A DNA stretch of 64,000 nucleotides from Bacillales bacterium (GCA_035700025.1 DASSOY010000048.1:1-64000), one strand, 5' to 3'; positions 1 to 8,634 are shown, counted from the stretch's first letter. The notes: generated by a model not told the origin, from the letters alone. Numbers and translations are program-made.

Positions 1-3
1 CCT

Positions 4-24
4 TAAGGATCGTATCCTTATTTT
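4..24 (+). terminator. Possible terminator of an upstream gene
   Basis: A 7-bp stem TAAGGAT/ATCCTTA with a 3-nt loop is followed by ATTTT. It would end a gene lying before the window. The loop is very tight and the T-run short, so this is tentative. Confidence 0.35.
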
Positions 25-88
25 GGTCTCGGCGTGAAATATTATGTATCATACATGTTGGAAGCGAAAGGCTGCAGGAGGTGCCGAG

Positions 89-847
89 ATGAAAATCGAA
101 TCGAACAAAAACGCGAAAGTGAAACGATGGAAGAAGCTGCATACGAAAAAAGGGCGAAAAGAAACCGGCCGATTCATGCTTGAAGGTTGGCATTTAATCG
201 AGGAAGCTTTGGCAGCATCGGTGTCGATTGTCGAATTGATTGTTGCCGAAGGCGTGAAACTTCCCGATCATGAAAACATACGGGATCTTCCGCAATACGA
301 GGTTCCTCGGTCAATAATGAATGTGATCACGGAAACGGAGACGCCGCAAGGCATTGCTGCGGTATGCGAGCCAATTGTGGTTGATGCGGAAAACGTTCCG
401 TTAAAAGGCGGATTTTTATTCGTTGATGCTGTGCAAGATCCGGGAAATGTCGGTACGCTCATTCGTACAGCTGACGCTGCAGGATTGACAGCGGTCGTAC
501 TCGGTGAAGGGTGTGCCGATTTATATAACGGAAAAGTGATTCGTGCCACGCAAGGTTCCTTGTTTCATTTGCCGGTGTTTGGCGGAGATTTGCGCGAGTG
601 GACGAGCCGGTTTCAAGCGGCTGGCATTCCTGTGTATGGTTCGGCGCTGACAAATGCCGTGAGCTTTGTCGAAGTTGCTCAAACCGCTGATTTTGCACTT
701 ATCGTCGGCAATGAAGGGAGCGGTGTGAATCCGAAATTGCTGGAAGCCGCTGATCAAAATTTGTATGTGCCGATCACGGGAAAAGCTGAGTCGTTAAACG
801 TATCTGTGGCGGCAGCGATTTTAATGTACCGACTGAAGCACGGTTAG
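89..847 (+). CDS. ysgA: TrmH/SpoU-family RNA 2'-O-ribose methyltransferase (YsgA-like)
   Basis: Predicted S-adenosylmethionine-dependent 2'-O-methyltransferase acting on rRNA or tRNA in the cytoplasm. The start is ATG 89, preceded by GCAGGAGGTG; an upstream in-frame ATG has no such site. An N-terminal basic segment of about 100 residues, the substrate-binding part, is followed by the SPOUT domain. Its three motifs are visible: DAVQDPGNVGTLIRTADAAG near residues 112-131, VGNEGSGV near 204-211, and PITGKAESLNVSVAAAI near 228-244, which forms the trefoil-knot SAM site. The length of 252 residues is normal for the family. It precedes pheST, as ysgA does in B. subtilis. The exact target nucleotide cannot be read from sequence. 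Confidence 0.9.
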   Translation: MKIESNKNAKVKRWKKLHTKKGRKETGRFMLEGWHLIEEALAASVSIVELIVAEGVKLPDHENIRDLPQYEVPRSIMNVITETETPQGIAAVCEPIVVDAENVPLKGGFLFVDAVQDPGNVGTLIRTADAAGLTAVVLGEGCADLYNGKVIRATQGSLFHLPVFGGDLREWTSRFQAAGIPVYGSALTNAVSFVEVAQTADFALIVGNEGSGVNPKLLEAADQNLYVPITGKAESLNVSVAAAILMYRLKHG

Positions 848-852
848 CACAG

Positions 853-881
853 TTGCACGAAACAATTTTTTTCCTTATAAT
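853..881 (+). promoter_or_regulatory. Sigma-A promoter of the pheST leader
   Basis: -35 TTGCAC (853-858), 17-bp spacer, perfect -10 TATAAT (876-881). Transcription would start near 888, at the 5' end of the T-box leader. Confidence 0.8.
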
Positions 882-887
882 GAAACG

Positions 888-1158
888 CAACTGAACATCA
901 TGAAACACTGTGAAGGAAAATAGTAAGCTGCCGCTCGCCGGATCAGGGAGAAACGCCGACGACTGAAAGCGTTTTGCGGAAGATGCAGCTGAATTCGCTC
1001 CGGAGTGGAGCCCGGGAGCCGGTCGTTGAAATCGGTGAAAGGGTGTACGGGTAATCCGTTAAATGAAATGAAGTGATCGGCTCGCGATTGAGCCGGTAAT
1101 TTGGGTGGTACCGCGAATCCTCGTCCCTTTATAAGGGGCGGGGTTTTATTTTTTTCTT
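888..1158 (+). promoter_or_regulatory. T-box leader (Phe) of pheST
   Basis: This tRNA-sensing leader controls phenylalanyl-tRNA synthetase. The AGTA motif of Stem I is followed by a stem AGCTGC/GCAGCT and then the specifier loop GAATTC, giving specifier TTC at 994-996 (Phe). The T-box proper, GGGTGGTACCGCG, lies at 1103-1115. A long terminator stem CCTCGTCCCTT/AAGGGGCGGGG (1119-1143) runs into a T-tract. Uncharged tRNA-Phe would pair with the specifier and the T-box bulge, favour the antiterminator and switch the operon on. The specifier agrees with the downstream gene. Confidence 0.93.
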
Positions 1159-1175
1159 CGATTGGAGGATTTGAC

Positions 1176-2213
1176 ATGCAGGAACGATTGCAGGAATTAC
1201 AAGAGCAAGCCTTGGCGGAAATTGAATCCGCGGCAGGATTGCGTGAGTTGGAACAAATACGCGTGACGTATTTAGGGAAAAAAGGACCGATAACTGAGAT
1301 TCTTCGCGGCATGGGGAAATTGCCGAAGGAAGAACGGCCGAAGGTCGGGCAAATGGCGAACGTCGTACGCGAAGCGATCAGCGAGCGGCTCGAAGCGAAG
1401 CAGCAAAAGCTTGAGGAAGCTGAAGTGGAACGCCGTTTGGCTGAAGAAACGATTGACGTAACGCTGCCGGGACGGCCGGTCGGCCGCGGTAATGCTCATC
1501 CGTTGACGGCGGTCATTGAAGAAATTGAAGATTTGTTTCTCGGCATGGGCTTTCAAATTGCCGAAGGACCGCAGGTCGAAACCGATCATTATAACTTCGA
1601 GGCGCTGAACATCCCGAAAAACCATCCGGCGCGCGACATGCAGGACACTTTTTATTTAACGGAAGATTTACTGCTGAGAACGCATACGTCGCCGGTGCAG
1701 GCGAGAACGATGGAAGCACATCAAGGCAAAGGTCCGGTGAAAGTTATTTGTCCGGGCAAGACGTATCGCCGCGATACAGACGATGCGACACATTCGCATC
1801 AGTTCATGCAAATTGAAGGGCTCGTTGTCGATGAAAACATTCGTTTGAGCGATTTGAAAGGCGTCTTGACCATTTTTGCGAAAAAATTGTTTGGGGATGA
1901 ACGTGAGATTCGGCTGCGCGCCAACTTCTTTCCGTTCACTGAGCCGTCGGTCGAAATGGACATCTCGTGCTTTAACTGTAAAGGGGAAAAATCTTGCCGC
2001 GTTTGCAAAGGTTCCGGTTGGATCGAAATCTTGGGCGCAGGCATGGTGCATCCGAACGTCTTACGTGCTTCTGGCTTTGATCCAGAAAAGTATACCGGAT
2101 TTGCATTCGGCATGGGTCCCGAACGGATTGCGATGCTGAAATACGGCGTTGAGGATATCCGTCACTTTTACAGCAGTGATGTTCGTTTCTTGAAACAGTT
2201 TCAAAGAGTGTAG
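1176..2213 (+). CDS. pheS: Phenylalanine--tRNA ligase alpha subunit
   Basis: Catalytic subunit of the (alpha-beta)2 enzyme that charges tRNA-Phe in the cytoplasm. The start is ATG 1176 with TTGGAGG upstream, which gives 345 residues, the normal length. An N-terminal coiled-coil that binds tRNA (about residues 1-90) precedes the class II synthetase core. Visible are the motif 2 region with [11 protein letters not shown], the Phe-pocket segment [15 protein letters not shown], and motif 3 [13 protein letters not shown] near the C-terminus. It is followed 13 bp later by pheT. The operon is controlled by the T-box in front of it. Confidence 0.97.
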   Translation: MQERLQELQEQALAEIESAAGLRELEQIRVTYLGKKGPITEILRGMGKLPKEERPKVGQMANVVREAISERLEAKQQKLEEAEVERRLAEETIDVTLPGRPVGRGNAHPLTAVIEEIEDLFLGMGFQIAEGPQVETDHYNFEALNIPKNHPARDMQDTFYLTEDLLLRTHTSPVQARTMEAHQGKGPVKVICPGKTYRRDTDDATHSHQFMQIEGLVVDENIRLSDLKGVLTIFAKKLFGDEREIRLRANFFPFTEPSVEMDISCFNCKGEKSCRVCKGSGWIEILGAGMVHPNVLRASGFDPEKYTGFAFGMGPERIAMLKYGVEDIRHFYSSDVRFLKQFQRV

Positions 2214-2226
2214 GGGGTAATCAGTC

Positions 2227-4653
2227 ATGCGTGTTTCTTATAAATGGTTGAATGAATATGTGAATACAGACGGCTATGATGCTGATGTGTTGGCCGATAA
2301 AATTACGAATGCCGGGATCGAAGTCGATGCCGTTCATGATTTGAATGACGGTGTGACCGGTGTTGTCGTCGGCCATGTAAAAGTTTGCGAGCCGCATCCA
2401 AATGCCGACAAGCTCAATCTATGCCAGGTGGATGTTGGTGAAGAAGAACCGCTGCAAATTGTGTGCGGTGCGCCGAACGTAGCTGCTGGACAGAAGGTGC
2501 CTGTGGCGGTGCCGGGAGCGGTTTTGCCTGGAAATTTTAAAATTAAACGGACGAAGCTGCGCGGAGAATCTTCAAACGGTATGATTTGCTCGCTGCAAGA
2601 GCTTGGCGTAGACGAAAAACTCGTGCCTCGCGAAGTGAGCGACGGCATTTATGTGTTCGAGGAAGATGCGAAAGTCGGCGAAGATGCGCTCGGGTATTTG
2701 AACTTAGACGACCGTGTGCTTGAATTCGACTTGACACCGAACCGTGCCGATGCTTTGAATATGCTCGGCGCCGCTTACGAGACGGCTGCCATTTTGGATC
2801 GCAAAGTGCGCTGGCCGGAAGTCACGCTTCAGGAAACGGCGGAACAAGCATCAGATTATGTTTCGATTGCGATAGATGATGAAAAAGACAATCCATACTA
2901 CGGCGCACGCATCATTAAAAATGTGAAGATTGGACCGTCGCCGCAATGGCTGCAAAACCGTTTGATTGCTGCAGGCATTCGTCCGATCAGCAACGTCGTC
3001 GACATTACGAACTTTGTGCTGCTCGAATACGGCCAACCGCTTCATGCGTTCGACTACGACCGTTTTGGTTCGAAGCAAGTGCTGACGCGGCGCGCGCGTG
3101 AAGGCGAAGAGATCGTGACGCTCGATGGAGCGAAGCGCAAGCTTTCGGCGGAGCATCTTGTCATTACGAACGGTGAAGAGCCGATGGCGGTTGCCGGCGT
3201 AATGGGCGGCGAGAAGTCGGAAGTTCGCGGCGATACAACGACGATTTTGCTTGAGGCCGCATACTTTGCGCCGGCGCGGATCCGGAAGGCGGCGAGTGAC
3301 CTCGATATTCACAGCGAAGCGAGCCGCCGCTATGAACGCGGCGTCGACCCGAACCGGGTCGCGGCCGCTGCGGATCGCGCGGCACAGCTGATGGCGGAGA
3401 TTGTCGGAGGTGAAGTGCTCGCCGGTGTGCCGGAAGCGGGCACGCGCGAGGTGGCGCCGAAGCGGGTGAGCGTTGCGACGGAGAAAGTGAATCGTGTGCT
3501 CGGCACGGACATTTCGGAAGACGAAATGGTTGCGATTTTCGGACGTCTGCAATTTCCGGTCGAATTGGCAGACGGACAATTGCATGTGACAGTGCCGACG
3601 CGGCGCATGGACGTGATGATCCAAGAGGATTTGATAGAGGAGATCGGCCGTATCCACGGCTACGAGCACTTGCCGACGACGCTGCCGTTCGGACCGACGA
3701 CGCCTGGCCGGTTGACGGAGCGGCAAAGCAAGCGCCGGCAAATCCGCCGCTTCCTGGAAGGTGCCGGATTAAATGAGGCGATTACGTATTCGCTGACGAC
3801 CGCGGATAAAGCGATGTTGTTTGCAGAAGAGTCCGTTGAGTCCCATCCAGTGACATTGCCGCTGCCGATGAGCGAAGAACATTCGACGCTGCGCTTGAGC
3901 CTCGTGCCGCAGCTGTTGGATGCGGTGAATTTTAACTTGAACCGCCGCATCTCCGACGTTGCTTTGTTTGAGATTGGACCGGTATTCCAGTCGGAAGAAG
4001 AAAAGCTGACGAAACAGCCGGAAGAGATCGAAAAATTGGCAGGCGTATTCACGGGTACGTGGTTTGAACAGCCGTGGCAAAAAGAGAAAAAGCCGGTCGA
4101 CTTCTTTGTCGCCAAAGGCGTGATCGAAGGCTTATTCCAAGAACTCGGATATGGTGCGCGCGTGAAGTTTGTGCAAACGCAAAAAGACGGACTCCATCCG
4201 GGAAGAACGGCAGCGATCGTGCTTGATCATCGCCCGGTCGGTTACATCGGTCAAATTCACCCGACTTACGAGAAGCTGTTCGATATTGGCGAAACATATG
4301 TCTTCGAACTAAATCTCGATGCATTGTTCCAATCGACACCGGCACCGGTCGCATATCGTCCGTTGCCGCGTTATCCATCCGTCACACGCGATATTGCGCT
4401 TGTTGTTGACGAAGAAGTCGCCGCAGGCAACATTGAAACGGTGATTCGCACGGCGGGTGGGTCACTCTTGCAAGAAGTGTCGCTCTTTGACGTTTACGAC
4501 GGCGAGCACATGGAAGCCGGCAAGAAATCCCTCGCTTATTCGCTCACTTATTTCGATCCGGAAAGGACATTGACGGACGAAGAAGTGATGAAAGCTCATG
4601 AAGCCGTTTTGAATCAAGTAAAAGAAGTGTTCGGAGCAGAACTGAGAAGCTAA
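2227..4653 (+). CDS. pheT: Phenylalanine--tRNA ligase beta subunit
   Basis: Large structural and editing subunit of PheRS, with 808 residues (typical about 800). Domain order can be followed: an OB-fold tRNA-binding domain (about residues 40-150, with PHPNADKLNLCQVDVG), the B3/B4 editing module, the B5 domain, a catalytic-like domain, and a C-terminal ferredoxin-fold anticodon-binding domain (about 715-808, starting near PRYPSVTRDIALVVD). B3/B4 removes mischarged Tyr. It is the last gene of the pheST operon and ends at a strong terminator. Confidence 0.97.
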   Translation: MRVSYKWLNEYVNTDGYDADVLADKITNAGIEVDAVHDLNDGVTGVVVGHVKVCEPHPNADKLNLCQVDVGEEEPLQIVCGAPNVAAGQKVPVAVPGAVLPGNFKIKRTKLRGESSNGMICSLQELGVDEKLVPREVSDGIYVFEEDAKVGEDALGYLNLDDRVLEFDLTPNRADALNMLGAAYETAAILDRKVRWPEVTLQETAEQASDYVSIAIDDEKDNPYYGARIIKNVKIGPSPQWLQNRLIAAGIRPISNVVDITNFVLLEYGQPLHAFDYDRFGSKQVLTRRAREGEEIVTLDGAKRKLSAEHLVITNGEEPMAVAGVMGGEKSEVRGDTTTILLEAAYFAPARIRKAASDLDIHSEASRRYERGVDPNRVAAAADRAAQLMAEIVGGEVLAGVPEAGTREVAPKRVSVATEKVNRVLGTDISEDEMVAIFGRLQFPVELADGQLHVTVPTRRMDVMIQEDLIEEIGRIHGYEHLPTTLPFGPTTPGRLTERQSKRRQIRRFLEGAGLNEAITYSLTTADKAMLFAEESVESHPVTLPLPMSEEHSTLRLSLVPQLLDAVNFNLNRRISDVALFEIGPVFQSEEEKLTKQPEEIEKLAGVFTGTWFEQPWQKEKKPVDFFVAKGVIEGLFQELGYGARVKFVQTQKDGLHPGRTAAIVLDHRPVGYIGQIHPTYEKLFDIGETYVFELNLDALFQSTPAPVAYRPLPRYPSVTRDIALVVDEEVAAGNIETVIRTAGGSLLQEVSLFDVYDGEHMEAGKKSLAYSLTYFDPERTLTDEEVMKAHEAVLNQVKEVFGAELRS

Positions 4654-4657
4654 CGGA

Positions 4658-4687
4658 AATCAGCCCCAACGCGGGCTGATTTTTTTA
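4658..4687 (+). terminator. Terminator of pheST
   Basis: Stem AATCAGCCC/GGGCTGATT with a short loop, followed by a run of T at 4680-4686. Confidence 0.9.
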
Positions 4688-4716
4688 TTGCTTTATTGTT
4701 TTAACTGTTATATATT
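4688..4716 (+). promoter_or_regulatory. Promoter of the GntR operon
   Basis: -35 TTGCTT (4688-4693), 17-bp spacer, -10 TATATT (4711-4716). The -10 lies inside the operator palindrome. Confidence 0.65.
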
Positions 4717-4726
4717 ATTTATAACA
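4706..4726. promoter_or_regulatory. Perfect palindromic operator for the GntR regulator
   Basis: A 21-bp perfect inverted repeat has arms TGTTATA (4706-4712) and TATAACA (4720-4726) around a 7-bp centre. It covers the -10 region of the promoter just ahead of the gntR gene, the position expected for an autorepressor site. Inference: the GntR dimer encoded next to it binds here. Confidence 0.7.
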
Positions 4727-4747
4727 AACGAAAAAGAAGGGTTTCCT

Positions 4748-5140
4748 ATGATCATTGAGCTTGATTTGGAGTCGGAAACGCCGATTTATTTGCAGTTGAA
4801 GCAACAAATCATTGAAGGCATCGCGCTCGGGGAGCTGGAGCCGGGAGAGCCGCTTCCTTCGGTACGCGCGTTGGCATCTGACTTAGGCATCAACATGCAC
4901 ACGGTGAACAAGGCGTATCAGCTGCTAAAGCAAGACGGTTACATTCTCATTCACCGGCAAAAGGGCGTCGTCATTCATCCGGATGGCATGCCGGAAGCGG
5001 ACGAGACTTTCAATGCACATATAAAAAATGGATTGAAGCCGTTGATCACCGAATCGATGTGCCGGCACATGGATGAGAAAGATTTTTTGCAAATGTGCCA
5101 AGCGGTTTTTGAAGAACTGAGGGGAAAGGGGCAAGCGTAA
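4748..5140 (+). CDS. Short GntR-family transcriptional regulator (YtrA/YhcF type)
   Basis: DNA-binding repressor of 130 residues starting at ATG 4748. Residues about 10-75 form a GntR winged helix: TPIYLQLKQQIIEGI, then GEPLPSVRALASDLGINMHT and a wing ending near KGVVIH. The remaining tail of about 50 residues is too short for a FadR or UTRA ligand domain and fits the YtrA subfamily. These usually control neighbouring membrane-protein or ABC genes and themselves. Its stop overlaps the start of the next gene (TAATG), so they are co-expressed. A perfect palindrome covers its promoter. The inducing signal is unknown. Confidence 0.88.
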   Translation: MIIELDLESETPIYLQLKQQIIEGIALGELEPGEPLPSVRALASDLGINMHTVNKAYQLLKQDGYILIHRQKGVVIHPDGMPEADETFNAHIKNGLKPLITESMCRHMDEKDFLQMCQAVFEELRGKGQA

Positions 5141-6213
5141 TGATCTTTTCAATTTTTCTATTCATCCCAATCATGCTGCTCATGGCTGCGATGCCTTATT
5201 TAACGCGGAAAACAGAGAGTTTTGGCGTTGGCATTCCTTCGGATGTGTATGACAGCGAAGCTTTGCAAAGGATGAGAAAGCGTTACGGCTGGCAAACGCT
5301 CGCACTCGGCATTGTTTTCATCATCATCGCATCATTTTCAACAAAGTCTGCTTTTTACATTGTTTATCCGATCACGTTGTGCGCTTTTATCGTCGGATCT
5401 TTTCTTATTTATCTCGCTTACCATCGAAAAATGAAGGCATTGAAGACGGAAAGCCGTTGGACCGAGCAGATGAAAGCTGTCGTTGCCGTAGACACGCGGT
5501 TTCGTCATCAAAAAATGACCGTTTCCCACGCATGGTTTTTCATTCCGTTCGCGATTGCTGTCATCACTTTCGTGTTGACGTTTATTTTTTACGATCAGTT
5601 TCCAGCGAAGTTCCCGATGCATTATGATTTTGACGGAACAGTGACGACTTGGGCGGATAAATCGTATCGGACGTTGCTGTTGTTTCCTCTTTTGCAATTG
5701 TTCATGACGGGCCTGTTTTTGTTTATCAATGTCATCATTGCGAAAAGCAAGCAGTCGCTCGATCCAACCGATCCGAAAGCGTCCGCTTATCAAAACATTA
5801 CTTTCCGCTATCGCTGGTCGATGTATTCGTTTCTATCCGGCACGATGATCGTCTTGCTGTTCGCGTTTGCGCAACTGTCTTTTGCAATCTCGATGCCTTC
5901 CGCGATCGTCATGAGTGTGCCATTTGTTGTCGTTACGTTCATCGTTTGCGGGGCGTTTGTGCTTTCTTTTACGACCGGGCAAGGCGGGAGCCGAGTTCAT
6001 TCGACTCCAGAGGAAAAGTCAGGCAAGATGCAACGCGATGAAGATCGTTATTGGAAGCTCGGACAATTTTATTTCAACCCGAACGACCCGGCCATTTTTG
6101 TCGAAAAAAGATTCGGCATCGGTTGGACAGTCAATTTTGCACATCCTGCTGGCTGGGGTTTTCTTGCGGCTATCATCGTCGTCATTGTTTTGCTGCAAAT
6201 TTTTGTGAGTTAG
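5140..6213 (+). CDS. DUF1648/DUF5808 multi-pass membrane protein
   Basis: Integral membrane protein of 357 residues with no assigned biochemical activity. About eight hydrophobic segments can be seen, near residues 1-20, 50-70, 73-93, 130-150, 177-200, 227-247, 252-275 and 337-356. Residues 150-170 carry the DUF1648 signature KFPMHYDFDGTVTTWADKS. A C-terminal block (YWKLGQFYFNPNDPAIFVEK and GIGWTVNFAHP, about 298-335) matches my memory of DUF5808. DUF1648 also occurs in SdpI-type immunity proteins, but nothing here proves such a role. It is translationally coupled to the GntR regulator. Confidence 0.8.
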   Translation: MIFSIFLFIPIMLLMAAMPYLTRKTESFGVGIPSDVYDSEALQRMRKRYGWQTLALGIVFIIIASFSTKSAFYIVYPITLCAFIVGSFLIYLAYHRKMKALKTESRWTEQMKAVVAVDTRFRHQKMTVSHAWFFIPFAIAVITFVLTFIFYDQFPAKFPMHYDFDGTVTTWADKSYRTLLLFPLLQLFMTGLFLFINVIIAKSKQSLDPTDPKASAYQNITFRYRWSMYSFLSGTMIVLLFAFAQLSFAISMPSAIVMSVPFVVVTFIVCGAFVLSFTTGQGGSRVHSTPEEKSGKMQRDEDRYWKLGQFYFNPNDPAIFVEKRFGIGWTVNFAHPAGWGFLAAIIVVIVLLQIFVS

Positions 6214-6226
6214 GGGGAGTGCTCCG

Positions 6227-6997
6227 TTGGTCAGTCCTTTAACGATTGTTTTTCTCATTTTAACAGGTATCGTATCGCTCGCTTTGCCGATCGTGGTTCT
6301 CATCTATGTGCGGCAAAAATGGGGCGTATCGTGGAGGGCGATGATCGTCGGTGTACTCGTGTTCATCGTTTTTTCGCAAGTGCTTGAGAAAGCGTTGCAT
6401 GTTTATGTGCTGATGATCAACGACACGACGGCTGAATGGCTGAAAAATCCTTACTGGTATGCGTTGTACGGCGGTTTGGCGGCTGCGCTTTTTGAGGAGT
6501 TCGGTCGGCTCGTCGGATTTCGATATTTTTTAAAAAATCAACGCACTTTCACGGATGGACTTTCGTATGGAATCGGCCATGGAGGCATTGAGGCATGGCT
6601 CGTCGGTGCTTTGGCGACCGTACAATTCACCGCTTTCGCGATTCTTATCAATACCGGCGGTTTTGCGCCGCTCGTTGCCTCCGCAGGACCTGGCGCCTCA
6701 CAGCTGCTTGCCGTCAAGGATCAATTGCTTCATACGTCACCGTTTACCGCTTTGCTTGGTGCATTCGAAAGAATTTTCGCGTTCACGCTGCAGCTCGCGC
6801 TCTCGTTGCTCGTTTTGAAAGCGGTGCGCACGCGGCGAAAAGTTTATTTTGCGGCAGCTGTCCTCATTCATGCGGCCGTCGATTTCATTGCCGCACTCGG
6901 CCAAAAGCTTTCCTTCAGCCTTTGGCTGATCGAAGGTTTTTTGTTCATCGTCGCCGTTGTCGCTGCGCTGTGGATCAACTCCGAAAAAACAAGCTGA
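6227..6997 (+). CDS. YhfC-family intramembrane metalloprotease-like protein
   Basis: Polytopic membrane protein of 256 residues from TTG 6227, after TAGGGGGAG. About seven hydrophobic spans are visible. Two conserved patches could bind metal: AALFEEFGRLVGFRYFLK (about residues 86-103) and SYGIGHGGIEAWLVGAL (about 113-129), together an EE...H pattern as in YhfC and, more distantly, CPBP-type membrane proteases. Protease activity is inferred from family resemblance only. It ends the GntR operon, 13 bp after the DUF1648 gene, and is followed by a terminator, so the three genes form one unit. Confidence 0.72.
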   Translation: MVSPLTIVFLILTGIVSLALPIVVLIYVRQKWGVSWRAMIVGVLVFIVFSQVLEKALHVYVLMINDTTAEWLKNPYWYALYGGLAAALFEEFGRLVGFRYFLKNQRTFTDGLSYGIGHGGIEAWLVGALATVQFTAFAILINTGGFAPLVASAGPGASQLLAVKDQLLHTSPFTALLGAFERIFAFTLQLALSLLVLKAVRTRRKVYFAAAVLIHAAVDFIAALGQKLSFSLWLIEGFLFIVAVVAALWINSEKTS

Positions 6998-7002
6998 CAA
7001 CT

Positions 7003-7041
7003 AAGAGGTTGTCCCCAAAGCCATATAGGACAACCTCTTTT
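7003..7041 (+). terminator. Terminator of the GntR operon
   Basis: 12-bp stem AAGAGGTTGTCC/GGACAACCTCTT with a 13-nt loop, ending in TTTT. Confidence 0.88.
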
Positions 7042-7080
7042 GATCGTTAACAAATAACATTAATTTCCATTTATTTTTTC

Positions 7081-7107
7081 TAACGAACATTTAATCAGCT
7101 TAGCGCC
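7081..7107 (+). repeat. Intergenic repeat copy A
   Basis: A 27-bp unit starts TAACGAACAT and ends GCTTAGCGCC. It is closely matched by a copy of the same length and orientation at 8503, and by two inverted copies at 8557 and 8611. Before the IS insertion, copies A and B lay about 60 bp apart. Confidence 0.7.
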
Positions 7108-7117
7108 GCTTTTCACA

Positions 7118-7125
7118 TCGATTTT
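7118..7125. repeat. IS target-site duplication, left copy
   Basis: TCGATTTT directly abuts the left end of the IS and is repeated exactly at 8490-8497, abutting the right end. Confidence 0.85.
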
Positions 7126-8489
7126 GATAGAGTCCATATAATTGTGTAAAAAGACAAGACGGGTCATTCCCATTCCCATGTTACAATGTTTTCGACCAAG
7201 AAAATACGAACAGGAGGAATGGATAATGACCCAACTCAATCTTACCGTAAGCCTTGAAGATTTAAAAGACCAGGTAGCCAACTCCGAATTAGATGCTGTC
7301 ATGAAATCATCTCTCGTTCTCGTTCTTAATGAATGCATGAAGAAAGAGCGAGATGAGTACTTGAATGCAAAGGCGTATGAAAGAACAGATCGTCGCTTCG
7401 ATTACCGGAACGGCTACTATGAGCGTGATTATCTGATCTCCATGGGCAAGATTAAGTTATCTGTGCCACGCACGCGAAATGGCGAATTTTCTCCTTCTGT
7501 GTTTGAACGATATAAACGTGCGGATCAGGCCATCGTCCTTTCGATGATGGAAATGGTCGTCAACGGCGTTTCAACACGGAAAATCACTAGAGTCATAGAA
7601 CAACTATGTGGGGAAAACGTATCAAAATCCTTTGTATCAAACGTCACGAAGAAACTTGATCCGATCGTGAATGAATGGGCGAATCGACCGCTAAACCTCA
7701 TGTACTATCAATATATTTACACGGATGCGATGTACATAAAAGTCCGAGAACATCAACGCGTAGTTTCAAAGGCGGTTTACGTAGCGATAGGCGTCAATGC
7801 TAAACACAAACGGGAGATTATTGGTCTGAATGTCAATCACGGTGAATCGAAAGAAGGGTGGACACAGTTTTTTGATAAGTTAAAGTCCAGAGGGCTTCAA
7901 TCCCCAAAAATGATCATTTCAGATGCTCATAAAGGCTTGAAAAAGGCGATTCATGAATCGTTTGTCGGAGCCAGTTGGCAACGCTGCACCTTTCACTTCA
8001 AACATAATATTGTGAACCAGATGCCGAAGAAAAATACAGAAGAAGCCAGAAATGCGCTGAAACGAATATTTGAGGCACCGAACATGGAGACGGCTCGAGC
8101 ATTAAAGGATGAATTCATCGAAACGTATGAAGATCAAAAAGGATTCCAAAAGGCGATTGAAATTCTAGATGAGGGATTTGAGGACGCGATACAATTCATG
8201 AACGAGCCGATCAGTTATCATGTTCAGTTACGTACGACGAATAATCTGGAGAGATTGAATGCTGAAATTCGGAGAAGGGAAAAAGTGATTCGGATTTTTC
8301 CAAATACGCAATCCGCTTTCCGTCTCATTGGGGCTGTGTTGATGGAATATGAAAAAGAGATGGATAAGGGGAATCGAAAATTTTTACAGAGAAGGAATCA
8401 AGCTTGATTCCTTCTCTGTAATCCACCTTACCCAATAAATAGGTCGAATTCATTGTAATAGGATTTTACACAAAACTGTGGACTTGACT
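7126..8489 (+). mobile_element. IS256-family insertion sequence, complete
   Basis: The 1364-bp element has one transposase gene. Terminal inverted repeats are at 7126-7151 and 8464-8489, with 18 of 26 positions matching. The shared core is GTCCA, then TTGTGTAAAA, which resembles the ends of IS256 itself. Flanking 8-bp direct repeats TCGATTTT fit the 8-9 bp duplications of the family. Both ends, the duplication and the reading frame are intact, so the insertion looks recent and possibly still active. Confidence 0.93.
7226..8407 (+). CDS. IS256-family transposase
   Basis: Mutator-type DDE transposase of 393 residues that cuts and joins the IS ends. The start ATG 7226 follows CAGGAGGAATGG. The N-terminal DNA-binding part contains AYERTDRRFDYRNGYYERD. 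The catalytic core shows the first Asp in YTDAMYIKV, the second in MIISDAHKG with the family pattern ASWQRCTFHFKHN after it, and the Glu in TTNNLERLNAEIRRREKVIR. Length and all catalytic residues are normal, with no frameshift. The gene lies within terminal inverted repeats. Confidence 0.96.
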   Translation: MTQLNLTVSLEDLKDQVANSELDAVMKSSLVLVLNECMKKERDEYLNAKAYERTDRRFDYRNGYYERDYLISMGKIKLSVPRTRNGEFSPSVFERYKRADQAIVLSMMEMVVNGVSTRKITRVIEQLCGENVSKSFVSNVTKKLDPIVNEWANRPLNLMYYQYIYTDAMYIKVREHQRVVSKAVYVAIGVNAKHKREIIGLNVNHGESKEGWTQFFDKLKSRGLQSPKMIISDAHKGLKKAIHESFVGASWQRCTFHFKHNIVNQMPKKNTEEARNALKRIFEAPNMETARALKDEFIETYEDQKGFQKAIEILDEGFEDAIQFMNEPISYHVQLRTTNNLERLNAEIRRREKVIRIFPNTQSAFRLIGAVLMEYEKEMDKGNRKFLQRRNQA

Positions 8490-8497
8490 TCGATTTT
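8490..8497. repeat. IS target-site duplication, right copy
   Basis: TCGATTTT, identical to 7118-7125. Confidence 0.85.
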
Positions 8498-8502
8498 TGT
8501 TC

Positions 8503-8634
8503 TAACGAACATTTTCGGCGCTTAGCGCCGTTTTCGCCGTATTTTGGATCGGTTTGGGCGTCTAAGGATCTTTTATGTTCGTTACATTTGGCAGATGCAC
8601 ATTTTTCCCCTCTAAGGGTCTTTCATGTTCGTAA
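8503..8634. repeat. Intergenic repeat copies B, C and D
   Basis: Copy B (8503-8529, plus) is TAACGAACAT...GCTTAGCGCC. Copies C (8557-8584) and D (8611-8634) are on the minus strand, reading TAACGAACAT...CCTTAGACGCC and TTACGAACAT...CCCTTAGA. With copy A left of the IS, the ancestral order was A> B> <C <D, so the transcript could fold into long B-C or A-D stems. No gene is visible here. Confidence 0.7.

Noticed and set aside
2851-3741. Open frame of 296 codons on the minus strand
   Set aside because: Antisense to pheT, Arg/His-rich low-complexity peptide, no start signal.
7142-7225. 28-residue N-terminal extension of the transposase
   Set aside because: The extension overlaps the left inverted repeat, and the internal ATG 7226 has a strong ribosome site and the usual family start.
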